From assembly GCA_041392845.1 (NCBI GenBank), contig JAWKLG010000005.1, forward strand, positions 62,001 to 126,000: DNA of 64,000 bases, in the 5' to 3' direction. The number at the start of each line of letters is the position of its first letter. The first letter of the stretch is position 1. The position numbers and the translations under genes are program-made. Below the pieces are notes generated by a model. It did no database searches. It was not told where the DNA came from and saw only the letters and a list, made by a program, of their open reading frames with translations. This document shows, piece after piece, positions 47,138 through 56,190 of this stretch. The DNA is from JAGQWW01 sp041392845. Lineage in GTDB: Bacteria > Bacteroidota > Bacteroidia > Chitinophagales > Saprospiraceae.

Positions 47138-49842
47138 TTGGTTTTTTACTTTTCTTTCTCAAGGATTCAACTATATGTGAAACTTCTTTTGAATATTATT
47201 ATAGCCGTGCAAATTACCATTCAGAATCAAATCTAGATTCTTGTATTTATTATTCTAAAAAGGCATTTTCCTTTGCTAAAACATATGAAGATTCTTTAAA
47301 AGCACTAAATAGTCAAATTGGCGCAGAATATTTAAATCAAGAATTTAAAGAAATAGAAATTACCCTTAAAGCCATTGAGAAAACCCTGAGAGGAAGTAAA
47401 GAAATTTGTTTTTTGGAAGAGGTGTATGCATATAATAATTTAGGGGTTATTTACAGTTTGCAAGGAAGATTTGAAGATTCATTCAAATGGCATATAAAGT
47501 TGTTAGCAGTAATCGAGAATTTTAGCATTGATAATTTGTTTCGATTAAATATATATCTCAATATCGGAAAGGTATTGTTTAAAATTGGAGATTTCGATTC
47601 GGCTATAACCATATTGGAGCTGAGTTTGAAATTTTCTAATCAAAACAAATATTTAGAACAAAAAAATGAAGCGTTAATATTATTAGCTACAATTTATCTA
47701 GAAAAAAAAGACTTTAAAACGGCGGATATAATACAAAAAAAAATAGATCCAAAGACCAAAAGGAATTATTTTAACTCTCAATTAATCCAATCAAAAATTA
47801 AAATATCAGAGACCTTAATAGATACATTGATTTTAAGGAAAATGGCAGAGGATGATCCATGGCTGTTAGCAAAGTTCTATGAATTTTTGGGGGATTATTA
47901 TTCAACGCAAAAACCTTTGTTAGCTAGGAATAGTTATCAGAAAGCTCTTAAAGAATTAAATCAATATTACTTTCATACTAAAATAAGTTATTTCCAAATT
48001 CAATTAGCCTTAAAATTAATTAAGTGCAATGTTGATCAATCCTTTTATCAAGATGCAGAAAATTTAATCAGGAACCTTTATTCTAAAATAGGACTAAATA
48101 CAAAATACATTAATCAAGATGTTTCATTTAATCAATATAATCAGCTTACACTAAACCTGCTTAAGTTGAATTTATTATTGAATAGAAAAACAAAAAAAGA
48201 AAACATAACAAGCAACTCAAACCTAATAACATCTAGTGCAATAATTCTTAGAAATATTTTTTATTCCTACCCTTTCGACGATTCTAAGTACTCTTATTTT
48301 GAGAGAAATAATAGCCATTTTGAAGATTTAATTAGGTACTCAATTTATGAATCTGAGGTGACTAGTCCGAATAAAAAGTTAGAAGACTGTATATTATTAT
48401 TTGAGTTAAATAAAGCTCAAAAATTAGTAAGTGATGTTGAAAAAAATCAAAAGCTTTATTCTGATACTTTTAGGTATAAAGAGTTTTTAGAAATAACCAA
48501 TGAGATTAGGGCTGTTAAAGAGATTATTAACGTAAAAGAAGGTTCTGGAATTGAATGTAATCTAGAGAAATCAAGACTTTTAGCACTTGAAGTAATTAGA
48601 CGCGATCTTTTTTTTATGAGTGGTAGAGAAAAAAAACTTTTTAACTTAAATGTTAATTCAAAATATAACCTTCAGAAGCTAAAAGATTATTTCAATGATC
48701 ATAGAGATGAAACATTAATTGAATTATACGAGGGTGTAAACGATGTTTATATCTTTAGTTTGAGTTACAAAAAGGATACATGTTTCATAGTTCATAAATC
48801 TGATCTAGAATTCCACACAATAAAAGATCTGTATTCTAGAATAATTGATTTCAACCTATCAAAATCAAAAGGTGAATATTCAGGTATTAAAAATTTGATC
48901 TTTAAAAAAATCATTAATCCATGCCTAAGCAATAATAGTGATAAAATAATCTATATCCCTGACAATTATTTTTCCTCTATCCCTTTAGAATTACTTTTGG
49001 TATCTGATAATGATTCTGAATCACACTTAATAAAATTTTATGCAGTTTCATACCAATATTCTATTGAATTATGGCAAAACTTAATGTATTCTAAGTCAAA
49101 CAATAATTTTAAATATGATTTAGTTGCATTTGCCCCAAAATTTGATGATTCTTTTGTAAGCTCAAATAGAAATTGTATAGATAAAAAATTAGGAGCATTA
49201 AATTGTAATGTTGTAGAAATTAATAATATTAAAAGAACTATTAAGAACAGTTTACATTTAATTGGTAATAGCGCTAGTATTATCGCATTCAAAGAAAATG
49301 CAGGAAAGGCAAAGATTCTTCACTTGTCAACTCATTCTTGTCTAAACCTTGAAGATCCTAGCCTAACCAGAATTTATTTCTCAAATGATTTTTTAACTAA
49401 ATATGAATTGTCATTGTTTAAGTTTCCAACTGAGTTAACTATATTAAGTGCATGTAATACTGGACATGGCGCCTTTAAAAATGGCGAAGGCATCATGAGC
49501 CTTGCCAAAGGATTCTTCCAAGCCGGTTCACGAAGCCTGCTTACTGCGCAATGGTCTATCGATGATTGTGTGACTCCAATTATCATTGAAAAATACTATC
49601 GCCATCTTAAAAACGGTGAAAGAAAAGACCGGGCCCTCCAACTTGCTAAAATTGAATTCTTAGAAGAAAATCCGGGCATTAAAAGCCATCCTTATTTTTG
49701 GGCAGGTCTGGTACAATTTGGCGATTGTAGCCCCATTGAATTTACCAAATCTCCGTTGGAAAAAAGCATCCCCTATGCATTGGCCATCATCCCAATCGGA
49801 CTAGGACTCTGGTACAGACAAAGAAGAAAAAAAGCCGCCTAA
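47113..49842 (+). CDS. Secreted/membrane TPR-CHAT protease-like protein
   Basis: A 909-residue protein. A signal peptide or membrane anchor occupies residues 1-20. Tetratricopeptide-like repeats fill about 25-330 ('YAYNNLGVIYSLQGRFEDSF', 'IYLNIGKVLFKIGDFDSAI'). A linker is followed by a CHAT caspase-like domain (about 560-870) with catalytic His741 ('LHLSTHSC') and Cys781 ('LSACNTGHG'). A C-terminal transmembrane helix ('IPYALAIIPIGLGLWY') ends in a basic tail, so the bulk would sit outside the cytoplasm. CHAT proteins act as proteases in death-like or defence signalling. The 5' 2.35 kb is very AT-rich (about 28% GC in a counted line), while the last about 110 codons have normal composition (about 42%), with a sharp change near 49470. 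Confidence 0.85.
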   Translation: MYFAKIFLIGFLLFFLKDSTICETSFEYYYSRANYHSESNLDSCIYYSKKAFSFAKTYEDSLKALNSQIGAEYLNQEFKEIEITLKAIEKTLRGSKEICFLEEVYAYNNLGVIYSLQGRFEDSFKWHIKLLAVIENFSIDNLFRLNIYLNIGKVLFKIGDFDSAITILELSLKFSNQNKYLEQKNEALILLATIYLEKKDFKTADIIQKKIDPKTKRNYFNSQLIQSKIKISETLIDTLILRKMAEDDPWLLAKFYEFLGDYYSTQKPLLARNSYQKALKELNQYYFHTKISYFQIQLALKLIKCNVDQSFYQDAENLIRNLYSKIGLNTKYINQDVSFNQYNQLTLNLLKLNLLLNRKTKKENITSNSNLITSSAIILRNIFYSYPFDDSKYSYFERNNSHFEDLIRYSIYESEVTSPNKKLEDCILLFELNKAQKLVSDVEKNQKLYSDTFRYKEFLEITNEIRAVKEIINVKEGSGIECNLEKSRLLALEVIRRDLFFMSGREKKLFNLNVNSKYNLQKLKDYFNDHRDETLIELYEGVNDVYIFSLSYKKDTCFIVHKSDLEFHTIKDLYSRIIDFNLSKSKGEYSGIKNLIFKKIINPCLSNNSDKIIYIPDNYFSSIPLELLLVSDNDSESHLIKFYAVSYQYSIELWQNLMYSKSNNNFKYDLVAFAPKFDDSFVSSNRNCIDKKLGALNCNVVEINNIKRTIKNSLHLIGNSASIIAFKENAGKAKILHLSTHSCLNLEDPSLTRIYFSNDFLTKYELSLFKFPTELTILSACNTGHGAFKNGEGIMSLAKGFFQAGSRSLLTAQWSIDDCVTPIIIEKYYRHLKNGERKDRALQLAKIEFLEENPGIKSHPYFWAGLVQFGDCSPIEFTKSPLEKSIPYALAIIPIGLGLWYRQRRKKAA

Positions 49843-49926
49843 TGCCAATGCCCAACAGCTAAAAGCCAATATCTAATAGTTTTCTCCGGAATCATTTCAG
49901 TTATACAGGTAGGCGAGTATCATCCC

Positions 49927-50553
49927 TTATTCCTCTGCCCCAATCGGAAAAGTCATTCCCAGCATCAAGACCAGGTTTTCTGTGAAGGAAACTGAATTGG
50001 ATTGAAGATTTGCATCCAACATACCCCAGTTTTTGAAGGCTTGGAGCACAATAATATTATCGTTGGCAATTATTTTTTCGATGCCTCCACCAATGCTGAA
50101 TCCAAAATCCCACTGATTGAGTTTGGCATTTTCAAATTCAATTTTTTCCTTCCTCCAATTGCTACCACCAGCCTCTTTGACCAGGTATCCTTCCATTCCG
50201 AAAGCATAAGTTCCATACGGACCCAAGGCACCAAAAAAATTCCATTTTTTAAAATCGAAGGTAAACTTAGCCGGCAATGCAATTTCCAATCCGTGCAAAC
50301 TGGTCAGATTGTATTCCTTGCCAGGTTCCAAATTGGCCAATTCACTTTCAAAAGGTTTTTTAACCAGCGCCAATTCAGGACGAATGGATATAAAGTCGTA
50401 GATTTTCGATTGCCCCGTCACTGCAAACTTGACCCCATCTCCAACATTGGCATAATACGCTCCACCATGAAACCCAAGTCTAAAGTTTGACTGTGCAGTA
50501 ACAGCCATAGAAAAGAAAACCAATAGAATGATGGTGTAAATGGGTCGCTCCAA
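49927..50553 (-). CDS. Outer-membrane beta-barrel protein, PorT-like
   Basis: A 208-residue protein with a signal peptide (residues 1-20, ending 'AVTAQ'). It is followed by alternating hydrophobic beta-strands ('FRLGFHGGAYYANVG', 'DFGFSIGGGIEKI') and a C-terminal strand ending in 'LMLGMTFPIG', as in the small PorT/OMP_b-brl_2 barrels of Bacteroidota. Its exact role is unknown. It is convergent with the CHAT gene. Confidence 0.82.
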   Translation of the reverse strand: MERPIYTIILLVFFSMAVTAQSNFRLGFHGGAYYANVGDGVKFAVTGQSKIYDFISIRPELALVKKPFESELANLEPGKEYNLTSLHGLEIALPAKFTFDFKKWNFFGALGPYGTYAFGMEGYLVKEAGGSNWRKEKIEFENAKLNQWDFGFSIGGGIEKIIANDNIIVLQAFKNWGMLDANLQSNSVSFTENLVLMLGMTFPIGAEE

Positions 50554-50616
50554 GGTTTTGTGGTTTTAACCTAAATCAAACATCGGGAGGCCAAAAATAT
50601 TTTGCATTAACAAATT

Positions 50617-51300
50617 TTGGGTGGGATGATGGGATGGGGAGAATGGGGGAAGGGAGATTTTAATGTTCTCTTCATGCCCCTTCATGTCTTCATGTTTAAA
50701 AATCATTCAACCATTCAAAATTATCTTTTCCAGGTTGCAGGGATGGGGGAATGGGAGATTAGGGGGATTTTTGATTTTTGGCGTTTGAGTTTTGAATTTG
50801 GATTTTGGGATAGGGAGATTGGGGGACAAGGAGATTTTAATGCTCTCTTCATGTCCCTTCATATCTTCATGTTTAAAAATCATTCAACCATTCAAAATTC
50901 AACTATTCAAAATTACCTTTTCCAGGAAGCAGGGATAGGGTGACCGGGAGATTAGGGGATTTTTGATTTTTGGCGTTTGAGTTTTGAATTCGGATTTTGA
51001 GAAAGGAGATTGGGCGACAAGGAGATTCTAAAATTTCTTCATACCACTTCATTCCTTCATGTTTCAAAATCATTCAACCATTCAAAATTCAGCTATTAAA
51101 ATTATCTTTTCCAGGATGCAGGGATAGGGTGACCGGGAGTTAGGGGGATTTTTGATTTTTGGCGTTTGAGTTTTGAATTCGGATTTTGAGAAAGGAGATT
51201 GGGCGACAAGGAGATTCTAAAATTTCTTCATACCACTTCATTCCTTCATGTTTCAAAATCATTCAACCATTCAAAATTCAACCATTCAAAATTACCCCAC
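50617..51300. repeat. Tandem array of about 190-bp intergenic repeats
   Basis: About three and a half imperfect copies. The landmark GATTTTTGATTTTTGGCG occurs at 50766, 50958 and 51147 (spacings 192 and 189 bp). Each unit holds a G-rich part ('GGGAGATTGGG'-like) and the CTTCAT/ATTCAACC part (50670, 50847, 51037, 51226) found elsewhere in the window. The last two units are almost identical. Short frames inside are repeat translations, not genes. The array lies between the barrel gene and the recA terminator. Confidence 0.88.
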
Positions 51301-51310
51301 CCTCCAACAT

Positions 51311-51346
51311 AAAAAAAACGACCCGCTACTTGGGCGAGTCGTTTTT
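51311..51346 (-). terminator. recA terminator
   Basis: A GC-rich hairpin (AACGAC-CCGC and GCG-A-GTCGTT, loop about 6 nt) is flanked by A8 on the left and T5 on the right, so it can terminate in both directions. It lies 79 bp after the recA stop. Confidence 0.8.
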
Positions 51347-51425
51347 ACATCAGAACAAAACTTAGGCGAGTATAAAATTGAACATAGTCGCCCTTCTTTA
51401 TAGAAGTAATTTGAAAGCTTTCTTT

Positions 51426-52469
51426 TTATGCCTCAGTAGGCTCCGGTTTGTCCTTTTTGTTGGATGCAACCACTGCATACTTTGCTTTGATCTTGTTTTC
51501 TACTTCCAAAGCCAATTCAGGATTGTCTTCGAAGAACTGCTTGGCAGCTTCTCTACCCTGGGCAATTTTGGCACCATCGTAACTGTACCAGGAACCACTT
51601 TTCTCTACGATGTCAGCATCTACTCCAAGGTCTACTATTTCACCGGATTTGGAGATTCCCTGACCGAAAACGATGTCAAATTCTGCTACTCTGAATGGAG
51701 GAGCAAGTTTGTTTTTCACCACTTTCACTTTGACATGGTTACCCAATACGTTTCCTTCTTTGTCTTTGATGGCTGCACCTGATTTACGTATGTCCAGACG
51801 GATGGAAGCGTAGAATTTAAGGGCGTTACCACCGGTGGTGGTTTCAGGGTTTCCAAACATCACACCGATCTTCTCACGCAACTGGTTGATGAAAATACAG
51901 CAGCATCCGGTCTTACCGATGGTTGCCGTAAGTTTTCTCATGGCCTGAGACATCAGACGTGCTTGCAGACCCATTTTAGAGTCACCCATCTCACCTTCAA
52001 TCTCCGAACGAGGTACCAATGCAGCAACAGAGTCAATTACAATAATGTCGATGGCTCCTGAACGAATCAAATTCTCCGCAATCTCAAGTGCCTGCTCACC
52101 ATTGTCTGGCTGGGAAATCAGAAGATTCTCTACATCTACACCCAGATTTTCCGCATAAAAGCGATCAAAAGCGTGCTCAGCATCGATCATAGCAGCGATA
52201 CCACCTTGTTTTTGACATTCTGCAATGGCATGAATGGCAAGTGTAGTTTTACCTGAAGATTCAGGACCATATATCTCTACAATTCTACCTTTTGGAAAGC
52301 CATTGGTTCCCAAAGCTATATCAAGTCCGGTAGAACCGGTTGGAATGGTTTCAACATCGATTACTTGTTTCTCACCAAGACGCATTACGGTCCCTTTTCC
52401 GTGAGTTTTGTCAATCCGGTCGATGGCCAGATTCAGCATTTTTAGTTTCTCGGTTTTATCCTGCACCAT
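51426..52469 (-). CDS. recA: Recombinase RecA
   Basis: A 347-residue RecA, the ATP-dependent strand-exchange protein of homologous recombination and SOS control. Walker A is 'GPESSGKTTLA'; Walker B lies in 'IDIIVIDSVAALV'. The conserved 'MSQAMRKLT' and L1/L2 loop regions ('FGNPETTTGGNALKFYAS') are present. Length and order are typical and the frame is intact. It is flanked on both sides by the same dispersed repeat family, which RecA itself could recombine (inference). Confidence 0.97.
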   Translation of the reverse strand: MVQDKTEKLKMLNLAIDRIDKTHGKGTVMRLGEKQVIDVETIPTGSTGLDIALGTNGFPKGRIVEIYGPESSGKTTLAIHAIAECQKQGGIAAMIDAEHAFDRFYAENLGVDVENLLISQPDNGEQALEIAENLIRSGAIDIIVIDSVAALVPRSEIEGEMGDSKMGLQARLMSQAMRKLTATIGKTGCCCIFINQLREKIGVMFGNPETTTGGNALKFYASIRLDIRKSGAAIKDKEGNVLGNHVKVKVVKNKLAPPFRVAEFDIVFGQGISKSGEIVDLGVDADIVEKSGSWYSYDGAKIAQGREAAKQFFEDNPELALEVENKIKAKYAVVASNKKDKPEPTEA

Positions 52470-52684
52470 GAGATTTACTGTTAGTTTTTACAAAATTTGG
52501 TTTCATTTCGAAGCAAAAATAAAACAATTTGTTTAATTCAAAAATAATATGGTGATTTTTAATAATTTTTGTTTTAAATAAATATAAATCACCTCCTCAT
52601 TTTACAAATGCTTCTTTTTCATCATTTGATGTGCCGAAGGTAAGGATAGTTTCACGTGCTACAAAGTGTAAAAGTGTCTCAGTT

Positions 52685-52760
52685 GTGGACTTGTGGAAAG
52701 GGTTGTAGGGTTGAAGGGTTGAGGGATTCAAGGGTTGAAGGATTGAAGGATTGAATTTTG
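52685..52760. repeat. Micro-repeat tract (GGGTTGAAG units)
   Basis: About eight imperfect 8-10-bp units of the form GG(A/G)TTGAA in a row, non-coding, immediately before the repeats of the recA upstream region. Confidence 0.65.
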
Positions 52761-52773
52761 AATGAGGGAATTG

Positions 52774-52990
52774 CTTCATGTCACTTCATACCTTCATGTT
52801 TCAAAAATTCATTCAACCATTCAAAATTGGCTTAAGCTGGAGGAGGGGATTGGGGGAAAGGGAGATTGGGAGATTTTATGAACTTCGTCATGAACCTTCA
52901 TACCTTCATGTTTCAAAATTCATTCAACCATTCAAAATTCAACTATTCAAAATTGGCTTAAGCTGGACGTTGGGATGGGGAGAAAGGGAG
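52774..52990. repeat. Two tandem intergenic repeats upstream of recA
   Basis: Two copies (about 52774-52880 and 52883-52990) of the CTTCATACCTTCATGTTTCA / ATTCAACCATTCAAAATT unit, each followed by GGCTTAAGCTGGA and a G-rich stretch. They belong to the same family as the 50617-51300 array but have a different linker. The rest of 52470-53067 shows no gene. Confidence 0.82.
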
Positions 52991-53067
52991 ATTGGGGGAT
53001 CTTGAAAAAAGATTCAACTACCTCTGACTTACACATTCACTCAGTCAAAACTCAGTCATTCTCCCCT

Positions 53068-53979
53068 TTAAAACCCAAACTCAAATCGTTCGATCTCATT
53101 GAAATTTTGATTCAAGACAATTAGGCGGGGACCATTATTTTGGTGAGTGAATCCAAATTCCATGACATAATATCTTCCATCTTTGAAATAGACTCCAGTA
53201 GGATACCAGGTTTTCTCTGAAGTGTAACAGGTGTTTTTTGAACCATCCGGATTGATTTCCCAAATGCTGTTTTCTACATTTTCGGTTAAAAGCGGGTTGC
53301 CGTTTTCTGAAAATCCGATACCATAGAATATTTGATGCCGTTGTTCTTCAAAGATTGCATTGGGTCTTTTTTGAGGAAAAATCCTGGTACTGTACTCTAT
53401 AAATTCTTTCCCATCGTATTTCAATAAACTACCGCCTTTGTAATCTGAATCGGTAATCCACAGGTTTTCATGGTCATCGAAAGTCATGGTACAAAATCTT
53501 TTAAAGGTAAAATCCAGTGCTTTGACCTTCCCACTTTCCAGGTCTCTTTCAAAAAGTTTTTTATCCATTGGAAAATAGACCTTCTTCTCATCTCCACTTA
53601 TTTCAAAATTTCCACCATAAAATGCATCCCAATCATCCGTAAAAATGAGCGTATCCAGTTTTCCCGTTTTTGGAAAAAATTTGAATAGATAATTATGACC
53701 CTCTCCCTCAATTTCCCCGGTTTTCCAAATTGCAATAGCTGTGTGCAATTGATTCAAACCATTGATAGTCAAAGAATGGGAATGAAAGTCTTTAAAGACT
53801 GGTTTTAATTCCTTGGTTTTGGTATTGAATTGCCAAAGGGTTCCTGTTCCATTGTGCATGGGCTCTACAAAATAAACCATACCCGCATCATCCACCACTA
53901 TTCCCCAAGAAGGATGTCCGAAACTGTAAGCACTCAATACCAATAGAAGGGAAGTCAAAAGTCTTTTAAACCAAAGCAT
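53068..53979 (-). CDS. Secreted NHL/SMP-30-like beta-propeller protein
   Basis: A 303-residue protein with a signal peptide (residues 1-21) and repeated propeller-like blades ('WGIVVDDAGMVYFVEP', 'MTFDDHENLWITDSDYKGG', 'SIWEINPDGSKNTCY'). Such folds bind ligands or act as lactonases; the catalytic residues of true SMP-30 enzymes cannot be confirmed here. No T9SS tail. It stands alone on the minus strand. Confidence 0.75.
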   Translation of the reverse strand: MLWFKRLLTSLLLVLSAYSFGHPSWGIVVDDAGMVYFVEPMHNGTGTLWQFNTKTKELKPVFKDFHSHSLTINGLNQLHTAIAIWKTGEIEGEGHNYLFKFFPKTGKLDTLIFTDDWDAFYGGNFEISGDEKKVYFPMDKKLFERDLESGKVKALDFTFKRFCTMTFDDHENLWITDSDYKGGSLLKYDGKEFIEYSTRIFPQKRPNAIFEEQRHQIFYGIGFSENGNPLLTENVENSIWEINPDGSKNTCYTSEKTWYPTGVYFKDGRYYVMEFGFTHQNNGPRLIVLNQNFNEIERFEFGF

Positions 53980-54161
53980 TTTTAAATGAAATTTCAGGGT
54001 GAAATAAGAATATTTCTAAGGTAGAAAAAGCATGGTTTTTTTATAAAAATGGTGAAATAGAAAGAGCAGTTAGTGATAGGCGTTTTGAAATACTCATTTT
54101 AAAAAAAGTAAAAAAACCAACCACAACCTAGGTTTCCACCGTCTAACCAAAAAAATCAGAC

Positions 54162-54854
54162 ATGAAATTTTTCTACCTCTTTTGTTTTTTGCTGCTCTCT
54201 TTTTCAGGATTTTCACAATCCAATTGTTCAGAATGTGATAAAATTAAAATCGTGGGTGTCTATGATTTTCTGGCCAGCCCACAAACACCCGGAGGAAATT
54301 ACATACTATTGTTACTAACCTTATCAGAAGACTTATCACCTGGTTTCAACACCTTTTATGTAGATATCTTTTTTATCGATAGCAATGGAGATACCCTCAC
54401 CCAACCGACAGGAGAAAATCAAACTTTACCTACTTTGAAAGGCGATACCATACCCTACTTGCTTAATTTGAGATTTATAGTTCCCAATCAGGATTTCCCT
54501 AAAAATTTTGATGGGAAATTGGTTTTAAACATGAGCAACGTTGCCCCTTGTCCCCAAAAAACCACTTGTGAAATTCCTTTTAAAAAAATATCCTTTGTAA
54601 AAATACCGGAAGAACCGGGCTCAGAAATCAGCTTGTATCCGAATCCGGCTAAAACTCACTTCAATTTCTACGCAGAAAAGGCCATTCAAAAAATCAATCT
54701 TTTTGATACTGGTGGAAAATTGGTCAAAGAGGTAAACCCGGTTTGGCCTGAAACCTCTGTCGCGGTTTCCAATTTTTCTCCGGGAACTTATCTGGTAAGG
54801 TTTGAATTTGAAGATGGGATTGTTGTGTGGAAACGGTTGATTAAAGTTGGATAA
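54162..54854 (+). CDS. Small T9SS-sorted secreted protein
   Basis: A 230-residue protein: signal peptide (residues 1-18), a beta-rich body with Cys pairs ('SNCSECDKIK', 'PCPQKTTCEIP'), and a C-terminal T9SS sorting domain ('ISLYPNPAKTHFNFYAEKA' to 'WKRLIKVG'). The function of the body is unknown. It should be exported to the cell surface by the T9SS. Confidence 0.82.
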   Translation: MKFFYLFCFLLLSFSGFSQSNCSECDKIKIVGVYDFLASPQTPGGNYILLLLTLSEDLSPGFNTFYVDIFFIDSNGDTLTQPTGENQTLPTLKGDTIPYLLNLRFIVPNQDFPKNFDGKLVLNMSNVAPCPQKTTCEIPFKKISFVKIPEEPGSEISLYPNPAKTHFNFYAEKAIQKINLFDTGGKLVKEVNPVWPETSVAVSNFSPGTYLVRFEFEDGIVVWKRLIKVG

Positions 54855-54893
54855 AATATAAATCGCAAAGAAAGCAAAGGATAATCAGCAAGG

Positions 54894-56012
54894 CTAAGTC
54901 AATTCCTCCAAGGCCTTCACCAAATTGCCCCAAGAGTATTTTTCTTTTTCCTGCTTGGCACCTTTTGAAAAAGCCTCTCCTCTTTCATTTGTATAAAAGT
55001 CGATGATGGCATCCGCAATGGCGGTTTCATTTACATCGACCACATAACCGACTTTCCCATGAGGTACAATTTCAGGAAGGCCACCTACTTTGGTTACCAC
55101 CATGGGCTTTTCAAAATGATAACCTATTTGAGAAATTCCGCTTTGGGTGGCGGTTTTATAAGGTTGTACTACGAGATCAGCAGCAGAAAAATAATATTTC
55201 ACTTCTTCGGTGGCAATAAATTCAGTTCGCAATTCCAATTGCTCGCCAATATCCAGCACACGTACCATTTCATCATAATGGTCTTCGTTTCCGTAATACT
55301 CCCCTGCCACAATTAATTTAATAGGCATTCTCCTGATTCTTTTGTCATTCATTGCCTTATACAACAAATCCAAACCCTTGTACTCTCTTATAAAACCAAA
55401 AAACAGGATGTAACGATAATCTTGAGACAGTCCCAAATGATTCAAAGCCTCACCTTGAGAAACCACATCGCCATAATTGTCATAAATGGGATGAGGAACC
55501 ATTTTTACAGGTTTATCTTTATCAAACTTTCGGATATCATCACCGACCGACTGCGACATTACCACAAATCCATCGGTCGCACCTATATAATAATTGGTGA
55601 ACATCCGGTCTCCGGGACGTTTTTCGTGGGGTATAATATTGTCTGCAATGGAAAGAATCTTTGTATTAGCCGAACGGGCAATCCTGCAAATCGTACCTAT
55701 ACTGGGAGCCATAAAAGGTAACCAAAATCGGCTAATGATGGCATCAGGTGCCAGGCTTTTTAATTCCAAACCGACCTTGATCCAATTAAAAGGGTTGACA
55801 GAATTGACTTTGGTACGAATCTCCAAATCTGCCGGAGCTGGCTCATCGGTATATTGCGTTTTCCCGGGAAACAAAAATCCGGGATACTGCAAGGAAAAAG
55901 AATAAATGATCACCTCATGTCCAAATGCCTGCAACTCTCTTGCAAGTCTTTCTGTAGAAGCAGCGATTCCTCCTCGGAGTGGATGAGCAGGTGAGAGCAG
56001 CACGTATTTCAT
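54894..56012 (-). CDS. Glycosyltransferase, GT4 family
   Basis: A 372-residue GT-B fold enzyme. The N-terminal acceptor domain starts with 'LLSPAHPLRGGIAASTERLA', and the C-terminal donor domain carries 'ILFFGFIREYKGLDLLYKAM' and the E-x7-E-like region 'HFEKPMVVTKVGGLPEIV'. It transfers a sugar from an NDP-sugar to an unknown glycan or lipid acceptor in the cytoplasm. No other cell-envelope sugar genes are adjacent. Confidence 0.88.
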   Translation of the reverse strand: MKYVLLSPAHPLRGGIAASTERLARELQAFGHEVIIYSFSLQYPGFLFPGKTQYTDEPAPADLEIRTKVNSVNPFNWIKVGLELKSLAPDAIISRFWLPFMAPSIGTICRIARSANTKILSIADNIIPHEKRPGDRMFTNYYIGATDGFVVMSQSVGDDIRKFDKDKPVKMVPHPIYDNYGDVVSQGEALNHLGLSQDYRYILFFGFIREYKGLDLLYKAMNDKRIRRMPIKLIVAGEYYGNEDHYDEMVRVLDIGEQLELRTEFIATEEVKYYFSAADLVVQPYKTATQSGISQIGYHFEKPMVVTKVGGLPEIVPHGKVGYVVDVNETAIADAIIDFYTNERGEAFSKGAKQEKEKYSWGNLVKALEELT

Positions 56013-56190
56013 GGAAGATTTGATAATATTTGCTTTAAAAAATTAAGGCAAAGGTACACTTTGAAAACAAAGCAGGCTGTCATGCCTTTCTTACGTAAAA
56101 TGCCGACAAATGCTTCATTGAATTGCTTTTTATTCAGATGAGCAAAGTTCTTACTTTTGGCGTCTTAAATTTACTTTTTAAAAATAGCCT

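Noticed and set aside
50617..51300. Regularly spaced repeats resembling a CRISPR array
   Set aside because: The period is about 190 bp and the whole unit is repeated, with no short constant repeats separated by unique spacers and no cas genes nearby.
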